Source: Bacteroidota bacterium
Lineage (GTDB): Bacteria; Bacteroidota; Bacteroidia; Bacteroidales; JACABE01
DNA: 64,000 nt
Direction of reading: 5' to 3'
Assembly: GCA_026391675.1 (NCBI GenBank)
Contig: JAPLDQ010000034.1
Coordinates: 1-64,000 of the forward strand
Made by a program: the position numbers and the translations under genes. Of the stretch, positions 8,513 to 17,079 are shown in pieces (within the stretch, counting starts at the first letter, position 1; each line of letters starts with the position of its first letter). The notes below the pieces were generated by a model. The model made no database searches and had not been told where the DNA came from. It saw only the letters and a program-made list of their open reading frames with translations.

Positions 8513-10237
8513 TTAATTGATGATTAATTTTTTAACAGATAGCAATTGATTATTTTTTTGAAGTTTAACAAAATAAATCCCTTTTGCAAATCCGCTGAGA
8601 TCAATTGTTTGTATATTATTTTTGGAAGTGATAGTATTTCTATAAATACATTTTCCACATACATCAATTAACTCCAAAGTTGAATTTTCAACTGTATTTT
8701 TATTAAAACTAACAATTACAGTATTTTGAGCTGGATTGGGAAATAAGGAGATCAGATTATTATCTTCAATATCCTGAATATTAACATAAAGCGGAACCAG
8801 CTTAACATCTTTTGTAAGTGATGATTTATTAGAAACTGCAACATTAATTGTTTTGGAATAATAACCGGATGATGAGTATGTAACATTATAATTTCCGGTA
8901 TAAATCGGTCGGAAATAGCTTCCTAAAGGTAAGACTGAATAAACATGAGAACTATCCATATCATGCCCCTGAATAAATATTTTAGCTTTCAAAGGATTAC
9001 CGGTAACACTGTCAGTCACAATACCTTTAATTCCATACATACCCTGTTCTATATAATTCAGGAAAGAATGATAACAATAATTCCAGTAAGTTGGTAATGT
9101 AGAAGCTGCAGGTGGTTGACCGGAAGTTAATTCAATTGTAACTTCCCTGCAATGTTTATAATAATTCATGTAATCCTGTCTGCCACCGGTTATTGTATAC
9201 CATGCATAACCGTTAGTAACACCATTTCCCATATCATTAAAATAAGTTGAAGGACTATACAGATGAATGGTATCTGCAAATTCACGGCCTACATAATTCC
9301 ACCATGTACTGTCAGCATGCCCCTTTGCCCAGGTATCCCAGGGATAATTAAACAGTTCAGAGCCATCATGAAAATTGGCTGACATCGTAAATTGTATGCT
9401 ATCTGCCAATGCCATAAAAGCCATTGTTTCCGGTTGCCATGCATTTCCATCAGGATGCTGTCCGGCCTGTGGATCAGGATAATTTCTGTTTAAATCAATA
9501 TTATTGCCATTGTAGCGCTGAGCCATTGCTATTGAGGAATTTCCACCTTTAAATGCACCATCAGGATTTGCTAAAGGACAAATCCAGATTTCTGTATTGT
9601 TAACAATATTGGTAATCCGGCTATTGCTACCATAATTACTTAATAAATAATCAATGAGATGAAGCATTAAAACATAACCTGAAAGTTCATTTCCATGAAT
9701 AGATGACGTATAAAGAATTTTAGGCTCATTTTCAGTTACATCCGGATTATCAGATATCTTTACAAAAAGTAATTTTCTTCCACTTGTTAAAGTTTTTATG
9801 CTAAATGTTCTGCATAAATTTGGATAGTTTAACTGAAATCTTGTCATCAGACTATCGTAAGTAGTATAGGTAGGATATGCATCCCAAGCATCAATCTGTT
9901 TTGAATTCAAATTATCAAGCATTTTAATATTATCAACATTGATATCAGAATTAATAAGCTGAAAATTGTAATTGAGTTGCAGAAACTTTGCAAATTCAGC
10001 CTGGTTGGCATAAGCATAGACTTGATTCCCAACAACCTTATCTATTGAAATAATAGTTGTTAATTTACTTATTTCTTCTTTTGAAGTGATGGAAAATTTA
10101 AAATGAAATTCGGTTTTGTTTGCAATAATTTTTCCAATATTATCATTGCCGGAATTATTGTTTTGAGCAATTACAGTAACTACTGAAAATACTGATATTA
10201 CAAATATGCTTAGTGTTAAAACAAATAGTTTTTTCAT
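8513..10237 (-). CDS. Secreted M14 zinc carboxypeptidase with T9SS sorting domain
   Basis: A 574-residue exported metallopeptidase. The signal peptide ends near VIAQ (residue 25). The M14 catalytic domain has the zinc ligands H181 and E184 (HGNE) and H290 (NFHDG), the substrate-carboxylate site RNYP (251-254) and the catalytic glutamate in TIEL (about E369). A carboxypeptidase-regulatory-like beta-sandwich follows (about 402-470). The last about 85 residues are a T9SS type A sorting domain (SLFPNPAQN ... GIYFVKL). It is expected to be secreted across the outer membrane and to trim C-terminal residues from extracellular peptides. Confidence 0.93.
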   Translation of the reverse strand: MKKLFVLTLSIFVISVFSVVTVIAQNNNSGNDNIGKIIANKTEFHFKFSITSKEEISKLTTIISIDKVVGNQVYAYANQAEFAKFLQLNYNFQLINSDINVDNIKMLDNLNSKQIDAWDAYPTYTTYDSLMTRFQLNYPNLCRTFSIKTLTSGRKLLFVKISDNPDVTENEPKILYTSSIHGNELSGYVLMLHLIDYLLSNYGSNSRITNIVNNTEIWICPLANPDGAFKGGNSSIAMAQRYNGNNIDLNRNYPDPQAGQHPDGNAWQPETMAFMALADSIQFTMSANFHDGSELFNYPWDTWAKGHADSTWWNYVGREFADTIHLYSPSTYFNDMGNGVTNGYAWYTITGGRQDYMNYYKHCREVTIELTSGQPPAASTLPTYWNYCYHSFLNYIEQGMYGIKGIVTDSVTGNPLKAKIFIQGHDMDSSHVYSVLPLGSYFRPIYTGNYNVTYSSSGYYSKTINVAVSNKSSLTKDVKLVPLYVNIQDIEDNNLISLFPNPAQNTVIVSFNKNTVENSTLELIDVCGKCIYRNTITSKNNIQTIDLSGFAKGIYFVKLQKNNQLLSVKKLIIN

Positions 10238-10281
10238 CTAACTTCTGATTTATTGCTGTAAAATTAATAAATAATTCACAA

Positions 10282-10995
10282 CTATGTGATTAATTGCTTT
10301 GACTTTTCGATAAACAACAGACTTCCGCCATCAAACAATGGTCCGTCATAAAGTTCAATTATTTGAAATCCAGCGTTTTCAATAAATGATCTGATGTTTT
10401 TGCTTTCATTGATATAACTGAGATTTCCTATTATAAACAATTTATTTTGATAAATTCCGCAACAACCTCCAAAAAAGCCGTTTTTAAAATCTGGTAATAT
10501 TATGTTTTCGGGATTTACATACAAGATTGATATTCCTGAAACTAAATTCAATGTTTTATAAATTCCTTCATCAGAAGTTATAAAATGATGTTCTCCTAAA
10601 GGAAGCAAATTACACCTTGTATAAGACTGTTTTACTGTAATTTGCGTCTTGGTATTACAGTTATTTTTTATAATTTCATCCGTATATTTTGTATTATGGA
10701 TAAGAAATTCTTTTGTTATAACAGCATTATAAAAAGTAGTATCCGGATATTTTAATCCAACATTCTGATTTCCAATAATAAATCTAATATTATTTGCTTT
10801 AAATATTTCAATTAAATTTGAAGTTGTATTAGGTGCAACAATCAAATTATCAGGTGTTTGACAACAGAAAATATCTGGGTGAGAAGAAATAGCATTATAT
10901 GTAACAGTATTTTTTTCTAATTCAATTACCTGACCATATAATGCCAGTTTATTTTTTGCTGCATCAGGAATTCCCGGGTCAATTAATATGTGCAT
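10282..10995 (-). CDS. GME-fold-like protein (resembles DUF6873)
   Basis: A 237-residue soluble protein. The segments YNAISSHPDIFCC, NLIVAPNT, FFGGCCGIYQNKLFIIG and DGGSLLFIEK resemble the repeated beta-beta-alpha-beta layout of guanidino-group-modifying (pentein) enzymes, in particular the uncharacterised DUF6873 family. The paired cysteines in GGCCG and the late DGGS are plausible active-site positions, but I cannot assign a reaction. Its start overlaps the end of the upstream Elp3-like radical SAM gene by 17 bp, so the two are probably co-expressed. The family call is from memory of motif style and is moderate. Confidence 0.5.
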   Translation of the reverse strand: MHILIDPGIPDAAKNKLALYGQVIELEKNTVTYNAISSHPDIFCCQTPDNLIVAPNTTSNLIEIFKANNIRFIIGNQNVGLKYPDTTFYNAVITKEFLIHNTKYTDEIIKNNCNTKTQITVKQSYTRCNLLPLGEHHFITSDEGIYKTLNLVSGISILYVNPENIILPDFKNGFFGGCCGIYQNKLFIIGNLSYINESKNIRSFIENAGFQIIELYDGPLFDGGSLLFIEKSKQLIT

Positions 10996-11989
10996 AAAAA
11001 TCTCTTTCGTTTAAATTGCAGTCTCTCATAAATTTTACATTTTTATAGCTTTTTTCCAGCATTATTTTATTAAAAGCATGATATCCTATAGCAAAATTAA
11101 ACATTTTGGGAGCAACAAATATTGTAATATTTTTGTTTTTATCCGGATTTTTAGCATACACAATCAATTGGTCTTTCCAGAGTTCAGTTTCAACCAATTC
11201 TCTGATTGACGGGTTTAAAGGACCCGCGATATAGGCATCACTTTGCAGATCTTCAGAAGGATGTAAGCCTATTCTTATAATTCTGATCTTTGCATTTTCA
11301 AATATAGGAATTATACTTTTTATTGCAATTATACTTTCAGATAAACTTAATGCTTTGTATTTATTTTCCAGATAAAGTGTTTCAAGTTTTGTACCTTTAA
11401 TAACAATGGTCGGATAAATTCTTGTATTTGTTGCACCAAATTCTACAATTTTTTTAGCAGTTTGTATTGTCTTTTCAAGGGTATCTCCGGGTAAACCTAT
11501 CATCATCTGCAAACCTAAATCAAATCCATTTTCAATAATCAGTTGAGCTGCTCTTTTAACATCATCCACACTATGCCCTCTTTCAGAAAGTTGAAGCACC
11601 TCATCATCAAGGGATTGAGCGCCCAATTCAATTGTTTTTACATGATAATCTTTTAATAATTTGAGTTTATTAATGTCAATATAATCAGGTCTGGTTGATA
11701 AACGAACAGAATTTACAGATCCTTGTTTTATATATATTTGAACACTTTGTAAATACTTCTTTTGTTCATCAATTGGTATTCCGGTAAAGCTTCCGCCAAA
11801 AAAGCCGATTTCAACTTCAGCATTTTCTTTTACTATTGTAGAAAGATGGTTTTCAATAGTTTGCCTGACATCATTAATGGAAGGTATTTTTTTCATACCG
11901 GAAATTTTGCTTTGGTCACAATATATACATCTGTTCGGACATGCAAGTTCCGGTATAAAAATAGGTATCGTATAGTGTTTTATCTGCAT
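10979..11989 (-). CDS. Elp3-like radical SAM protein (no acetyltransferase domain)
   Basis: A 336-residue radical SAM enzyme. The [4Fe-4S] cluster motif is CPNRCIYC (C17, C21, C24). Downstream motifs GFFGGSFTGIP, VRLSTRPDYID and ELGAQSLDDEVL follow the Elp3 radical SAM core closely. The C-terminal GNAT domain of true Elp3 is absent, so this is the short class often labelled elongator complex protein 3-like. Substrate unknown; tRNA modification is possible by homology but not shown. The coding sequence runs 17 bp into the following GME-fold-like gene. Confidence 0.8.
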   Translation of the reverse strand: MQIKHYTIPIFIPELACPNRCIYCDQSKISGMKKIPSINDVRQTIENHLSTIVKENAEVEIGFFGGSFTGIPIDEQKKYLQSVQIYIKQGSVNSVRLSTRPDYIDINKLKLLKDYHVKTIELGAQSLDDEVLQLSERGHSVDDVKRAAQLIIENGFDLGLQMMIGLPGDTLEKTIQTAKKIVEFGATNTRIYPTIVIKGTKLETLYLENKYKALSLSESIIAIKSIIPIFENAKIRIIRIGLHPSEDLQSDAYIAGPLNPSIRELVETELWKDQLIVYAKNPDKNKNITIFVAPKMFNFAIGYHAFNKIMLEKSYKNVKFMRDCNLNERDFYAHIN

Positions 11990-12002
11990 TATTCCTGATA
12001 TA

Positions 12003-12038
12003 AAAAAGTCTCATACTTCGCTGAAGTATAAGACTTTT
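12003..12038 (-). terminator. Rho-independent terminator of the wza-wzc pair
   Basis: A long stem (arms AAAAGTCT and ATACTTC with their complements, one internal mismatch, 3-base loop) lies 21 bp past the wzc stop. Read on the minus strand it ends in a run of six T, a classical intrinsic terminator. Confidence 0.85.
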
Positions 12039-12059
12039 ATAAATATTTTTTAATTTAAA

Positions 12060-14531
12060 CTAAAACTTCTTTAATCTTTTAAGTAATGATTTCTTTTGTA
12101 CTTTTTTATTGTCATCTGAATAATAACCATAACCATAGCCATAACCATAGCCGGAACCATAACCATAGCCATAACCGTAGCCGGAACCATAACCGTAACT
12201 TGTTGAGCTTAAATCCATACGAATATCATTTACCAGAATATTAAATTTACCAACATTACGCTTTTGAATATCATTAATGATTGATGCAAAAACTTTTTTG
12301 TTTGTAAAGTTCTGTCGTGTAACAAAGACATTGGCGTCAGAATATTTCATCAGTAAATAAGCATCTGTAATTAATCCAACCGGAGGTGTATCAATAATTA
12401 TATAATCATACATTTCTTTTAGCTTTGCGAATAGTTCATCATTTTTTTCAGAAGCAATAAGTTCAGTAGGATTGGGTGGAATCGGACCGGCCATAATAAT
12501 ATCAAGATTAGGCACATAAGATTTTTGAATGATATTTTCTAAAGTGCTTTTTCCTATTAAATATGAACTTATACCTTCGGTATTGGTAAGTGAAAAATCC
12601 TGATAAATTTTTGGTTTACGCAAGTCAAAACCCATAAGCAGAACTCTCTTACCATACAAAGCAAAAATAGATGCCAGATTAATAGCAACAAAGGTTTTTC
12701 CTTCACTTACCATAGTTGATGTAATCATTATTGTTTGCTTTTCGGCACCTTTTGCAATAAACTGCAAATTAGTTCTTACAGCTCTGAACGATTCAGCAAT
12801 TGAAGATTTTGGAGAATCAAGAACAACCGTAGTACTATCTTTATCATTGTGAAGCGTATGTCCGATAATTGGAAAAGATGTAATCTTCTCAATATCCGAT
12901 TTTTCGATAATAGTATTATTTAAAAAGTCTTTAACAAATAAATAAATTAAAGGAATGAGTATTCCTAAAATAAAAGCAATAACATAGTTAAATGAAGTTT
13001 TTGGATAAACTTTCTCAGCATTTCTGGCTTTATCTATGATTTTATTATCAGGAATATTTGAAGCTTTTGAGATGGCAGATTCTGCTCTTTTTTGTAATAA
13101 ATACGTATAAATTTCGTCGTTAACTTTAAATTTTCTTTGAATATTAATCATTCTTCTTTCAGTGGCAGGCAATTTATTTAATTCAGTATTTACCAGATCA
13201 GTTCTTTTATCTATCTCTCTGATGCTGATATTGGACATGTTGACAATATTTTTAATATTCTCTGCCAATGATTTTTTAAGATTGTTTATTTTAATATCTA
13301 ATGCAACCATATCTTTATTGGTTGGATAAGATGATAAATTTGTCTTTTCTTTTTCTGCAGTAGTTTTTATTAATTCTTCCACTAATTTACCTAACAAAGG
13401 ATCATCAATTCCCATTGTGGATGGGGCAACGGTAACACTATTGCTGTTAATGTAATCCATAAGACTTTGATAATACTTAGCTTTTAAGGATTGCATTGCT
13501 TTTTGGTTGTCTAATAGTGATAATTTATCTAAAATAATCTTGGATTCATCCGTAATATTCATTATTTTATTGGTTGTTCTGAAATCCTGCAATTGATTTT
13601 CAACAACATGCAATGAATCAGTAATACCTGAAAGTTGCATATCAATAAACCCAATGGTATTTGAGGCTGTCTGGTTTTTTTCTTCTAAATCACTATTGAT
13701 ATAAGCAGTTGTAAGTGCATTAATAAAATCAATTGCTTTCTGTTTGTTTCTGTTTTTAAAGGAGATTGCTAATACCGTTGCTTCTTTATTTATAGGTTCA
13801 ATTTTTAAATCAAGAAACTGAGCTGTTAATTGGTTAATGTCATTAATAGAAAACATATAATTTTTACCATTATTAACATTCCCTTTATATTTGGGCGTTA
13901 AAAGCACTTTAAAATTTAAATAATCATCTTTATAAGTTTCCCCAAAATATAATGTTTTTTTAACTTTGCGAATATTAACTTTTTCTTCTAAAGCTTTTTC
14001 TTCTCTGAAATTAAATAAAGTTGCATCGTTTTGTTCAGGAATCTCTATTTCGAATTTCTCGTTTGAGAGAATTTTCAATGACATTTGTACACCGACCAAC
14101 TGATTATAAGCAGTATCAATAATTACTTCAAAAGGATTTTCTTTATAAATTTCAACTGTTTTAAAACTGGCTTCTTCAAAATATGAAACATGAAAATTAA
14201 GTTGTTTAACAGCTTTATTTGTAAGTGTATAGGATTGTAAAACACCTATTTCATTCTGAACATTTTTTTGAGAGCCAAACAGCATTAATCCTTTCATTAA
14301 ATCATTTCCGCCACCGCCTTTTTTATCATCTTTTATCAACACTGTTGATTTAACTTCATAAACAGGTATTGAATATTTATTAAAAACAAATGCCAATAAT
14401 AAAGTTAAAACAATTGATATTGCAAAATAATGCCAATTTGATAACACCTTGAAAAGGATTAACATTATATCAACTTTATCTTCGTGTTCTGTTTGTTGCT
14501 GTAAATTATTATTTATCTGATTTTGATCCAC
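12060..14531 (-). CDS. Wzc-type tyrosine autokinase, polysaccharide co-polymerase
   Basis: An 823-residue inner-membrane protein controlling capsule or exopolysaccharide chain length and export. The N-terminal Wzz domain follows a first membrane helix (about residues 33-53); a long helical periplasmic region runs to the second helix near 515-535. The cytoplasmic BY-kinase domain has Walker A in TSTMVSEGKT (about 602-616), Walker A' in VLLMGFDLRKPK and Walker B in YIIIDTPPVG (about 710). The C-terminus (about 777-803) is a Gly-Tyr repeat with many tyrosines, the usual autophosphorylation cluster, here unusually regular. It lies 31 bp downstream of the Wza-like gene and ends at a strong terminator. 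Confidence 0.95.
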   Translation of the reverse strand: MDQNQINNNLQQQTEHEDKVDIMLILFKVLSNWHYFAISIVLTLLLAFVFNKYSIPVYEVKSTVLIKDDKKGGGGNDLMKGLMLFGSQKNVQNEIGVLQSYTLTNKAVKQLNFHVSYFEEASFKTVEIYKENPFEVIIDTAYNQLVGVQMSLKILSNEKFEIEIPEQNDATLFNFREEKALEEKVNIRKVKKTLYFGETYKDDYLNFKVLLTPKYKGNVNNGKNYMFSINDINQLTAQFLDLKIEPINKEATVLAISFKNRNKQKAIDFINALTTAYINSDLEEKNQTASNTIGFIDMQLSGITDSLHVVENQLQDFRTTNKIMNITDESKIILDKLSLLDNQKAMQSLKAKYYQSLMDYINSNSVTVAPSTMGIDDPLLGKLVEELIKTTAEKEKTNLSSYPTNKDMVALDIKINNLKKSLAENIKNIVNMSNISIREIDKRTDLVNTELNKLPATERRMINIQRKFKVNDEIYTYLLQKRAESAISKASNIPDNKIIDKARNAEKVYPKTSFNYVIAFILGILIPLIYLFVKDFLNNTIIEKSDIEKITSFPIIGHTLHNDKDSTTVVLDSPKSSIAESFRAVRTNLQFIAKGAEKQTIMITSTMVSEGKTFVAINLASIFALYGKRVLLMGFDLRKPKIYQDFSLTNTEGISSYLIGKSTLENIIQKSYVPNLDIIMAGPIPPNPTELIASEKNDELFAKLKEMYDYIIIDTPPVGLITDAYLLMKYSDANVFVTRQNFTNKKVFASIINDIQKRNVGKFNILVNDIRMDLSSTSYGYGSGYGYGYGYGSGYGYGYGYGYYSDDNKKVQKKSLLKRLKKF

Positions 14532-14562
14532 TTTAATAATTTTTTAAATTTAGAAATAATAA

Positions 14563-15357
14563 TTATTTTTTAAGTAATGCATAAATTGTAACAATAGTTG
14601 AAACAGTAGAAAGTACAACTGCCCAGGGGAAAGTTTCAAATCCCATAGATTTTGCTGTTTTATTAGGTTCAATATATATAATATCATTTGGTAAAATATG
14701 ATATTCTTCCTTTAAAAGTAAATCTCTGTCCGTTAAATTAATCAAACTTACTTTATCGCCTTTTTCTGTTTTCCGGATAAGCATTACTCTGGCACGATTG
14801 CCATAAACTGTTAAATCTCCTGCTTTTGCAATGGCTTCTAAAATATTTACTTTATCCTGATAAAAATAGTAAACACCCGGCATTTTAACATCGCCCAAGA
14901 TGCTAACCCTATAGTTTGCTAACTTTACTGTAACTGAAGCATCTTTAATAAATTTTGAAATAGTTTTTTGTATTTCCTTTTGAGCATCTGAAACCGTAAG
15001 ATTTTTAACATAAACATTGCCTACCAATGGGAAATTTACAGTTCCGGAATCACTGATAGTAAAACTATTCAAATAAATACCTAACTCATTTTGAAATTGA
15101 TACGAGTTGGAAGCATTGGTTTCTGTATTAAAGAAATCTGACTTATCAGGATTAATACTGCTGACTTTTACAAAAAGCATATCATTGGGTCTTAACCGGT
15201 AATCAAGGCCTTTATTTGCATATTCATTATTCAGATTATTTGCTTTTTCCTGTAAATAAATCAGTTTTTTCTGAGATGTACAAGATGAGAAAATAATCAT
15301 TATCGAAATAATGACGATAAAGCTTAAATTTTTCTTGCTGCTATTTCTTTCTTTCAT
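14563..15357 (-). CDS. Wza-like polysaccharide export lipoprotein
   Basis: A 264-residue outer-membrane lipoprotein. The lipobox is FSSC with C26 as the lipidated residue. Poly_export and SLBB domains follow: YRLRPNDMLFVKV, then DSGTVNFPLVGNVYVKNLT and the SLBB-type segment VSILGDVKMPGVYYFY. A hydrophobic C-terminal segment (WAVVLSTVSTIVTIYALL) matches the transmembrane helix of Wza-family channels. It forms an operon with the Wzc-like kinase directly downstream, giving a minimal export pair; glycosyltransferases are not in this window. Confidence 0.93.
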   Translation of the reverse strand: MKERNSSKKNLSFIVIISIMIIFSSCTSQKKLIYLQEKANNLNNEYANKGLDYRLRPNDMLFVKVSSINPDKSDFFNTETNASNSYQFQNELGIYLNSFTISDSGTVNFPLVGNVYVKNLTVSDAQKEIQKTISKFIKDASVTVKLANYRVSILGDVKMPGVYYFYQDKVNILEAIAKAGDLTVYGNRARVMLIRKTEKGDKVSLINLTDRDLLLKEEYHILPNDIIYIEPNKTAKSMGFETFPWAVVLSTVSTIVTIYALLKK

Positions 15358-15408
15358 ACTAGTATGATTTAATAATTCATTATAGGTTCAATTTTAACAA
15401 ATTGACTG

Positions 15409-15416
15409 CAAAAGTA
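15409..15416 (-). promoter_or_regulatory. Candidate -7 box (TACTTTTG) for the wza-wzc operon
   Basis: A TAnnTTTG match on the minus strand about 50 bp before the Wza-like start. No clear -33 TTTG at the expected distance. Confidence 0.4.
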
Positions 15417-15520
15417 ATATTTTTTTACTTATAATCAGCTATAATCTTATGTATTACTTCATTCAATCACTAAAAGAATTCATCTTTTTTAAAGAAAATT
15501 AGTATTGAATTACTTTAAAT

Positions 15521-16849
15521 TTAAGAGATTAAAACTGCTTCTCCGATTAATGTAGCTGAAGTACAGTCTGTTATTTTAATATTTACATAATCAGCAATAT
15601 TATAATCTTCTTTTGGAAAAACAACCACTTTATTCTGACTGTTTCTTCCCGAAAGTTTAAGTTTTGATCTTTTTGAAATACTGTCCGCCAGAACTTTAAA
15701 TGTTTTTCCAATATCATTTTTATTACTTGCCAAAGATAAATGCTTTTGTAACTCAATTATTTCTTCCAGCCTTTTGCTTTTAATATGATCAGGAACATCA
15801 TCTTTAAATCTTTTAGCAGCCACAGTATCCGGTCTTTCTGAGTATTTAAACATAAATGCATAATCAAACCCAACCATTTGCATTAAGCTAAGTGTATCCT
15901 GATGATTTTCATCAGTTTCGCCACAAAAACCGGCAATTATATCAGTAGAAACTGCACAGTCAGGAATAATGGTTTTAATTGCTTCTATTCTGTTCATGTA
16001 CCATTCGCGGGTATATTTCCTGTTCATTTTCTTAAGTACTTCGCTGCTGCCGGATTGTACAGGCAAATGTATCGCTTTACAGATATTTTCATATTTTGCA
16101 ATAATATGTAATAACTCATCTGAAATATCCTTTGGATGGGAAGTAGCAAAACGAACCCTCAATAAAGGATTAATTAAAGCTATACTTTCCAGCAATTTGG
16201 TAAAATTAAAGGATTTGTCGTCTTCCCACTGGTAAGAGTTTACATTCTGACCAAGCAGGGTAATTTCGCGATAGCCTTTCTGAAAAAGATCTTTTGCTTC
16301 ATTAATAATTGTTTCGGGACTTCTGCTGCGTTCTTTCCCTCTTGTATAGGGCACAACGCAATAGGTGCAAAAATTTTCGCAACCCCGCATAATTGAAATA
16401 AATGCGGAAATACCATTGTTGTCTAATCTTACAGGTTCTATTTCTGCATAAGTTTCTTCTTCAGAAAGTATAACATTGGCAGCTTTTTGTCCGGAATCAA
16501 CAGTATTTAAGAGATTTGGCAAATCCCTATAAGCATCAGGACCAACAATCAAATCCACAGCTTCTTCATTAAAAATCTGTTCTTTCAAACGTTCAGCCAT
16601 GCATCCTAATAAGCCAATCTTTAAATCAGGATTATTTTTTTTATATGATCTTAATTCTCTTAATCTTCTGTTAACTCTTTGTTCAGCATTATCGCGAATT
16701 GAGCAGGTATTCAGAAAAATAACATTTGCTTCTTTTATTTCAGTTGTTAATTGGTAATCTATTGATTTCATGATAGAACCCACGATTTCACTGTCCGAAA
16801 AATTCATCTGGCAACCATAGGTTTCTATAAAAACTTTCTTTTGACTCAC
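15521..16849 (-). CDS. miaB: tRNA-2-methylthio-N6-dimethylallyladenosine synthase MiaB
   Basis: A 442-residue methylthiotransferase that converts i6A37 to ms2i6A37 in tRNAs. The N-terminal UPF0004 domain provides three cluster cysteines, C13 (ETYGCQMN), C49 (NTCSIR) and C83 (GCMAER). The radical SAM motif is C157, C161, C164 (RGCENFCTYCVVPYTRG). A C-terminal TRAM domain is seen in the last about 65 residues. Length and motif order fit MiaB rather than RimO or MtaB. Divergent from topA. Confidence 0.96.
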   Translation of the reverse strand: MSQKKVFIETYGCQMNFSDSEIVGSIMKSIDYQLTTEIKEANVIFLNTCSIRDNAEQRVNRRLRELRSYKKNNPDLKIGLLGCMAERLKEQIFNEEAVDLIVGPDAYRDLPNLLNTVDSGQKAANVILSEEETYAEIEPVRLDNNGISAFISIMRGCENFCTYCVVPYTRGKERSRSPETIINEAKDLFQKGYREITLLGQNVNSYQWEDDKSFNFTKLLESIALINPLLRVRFATSHPKDISDELLHIIAKYENICKAIHLPVQSGSSEVLKKMNRKYTREWYMNRIEAIKTIIPDCAVSTDIIAGFCGETDENHQDTLSLMQMVGFDYAFMFKYSERPDTVAAKRFKDDVPDHIKSKRLEEIIELQKHLSLASNKNDIGKTFKVLADSISKRSKLKLSGRNSQNKVVVFPKEDYNIADYVNIKITDCTSATLIGEAVLIS

Positions 16850-16962
16850 TTTAAATCTTTTTTGTTAAAAACAATTACATAAACAAAAATTCAAATATTT
16901 TGTTAATTAATAATTATAAATATTTTAATATCAATTATTTAAATATCTTATTTTGAATGATG

Positions 16963-16970
16963 CAAAAGTA
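16963..16970 (-). promoter_or_regulatory. Candidate -7 box (TACTTTTG) upstream of miaB
   Basis: A TAnnTTTG match on the minus strand inside the AT-rich 230-bp divergent region between miaB and topA; it would give a leader of about 105 nt. No -33 partner seen. Confidence 0.3.
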
Positions 16971-17079
16971 ATTAAAATTGCTGAATTTTAAAAGATTAAG
17001 CATAAATCAAAAAAATAATTCATGCTATTAAATTTTTATTGTTTTATTTTGTGCCCTTAAAATTAATTAAATTAAGATT

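Noticed and set aside
10979-11989. Full Elp3 histone acetyltransferase-type protein
   Set aside because: The GNAT domain is absent and the length is only 336 residues.
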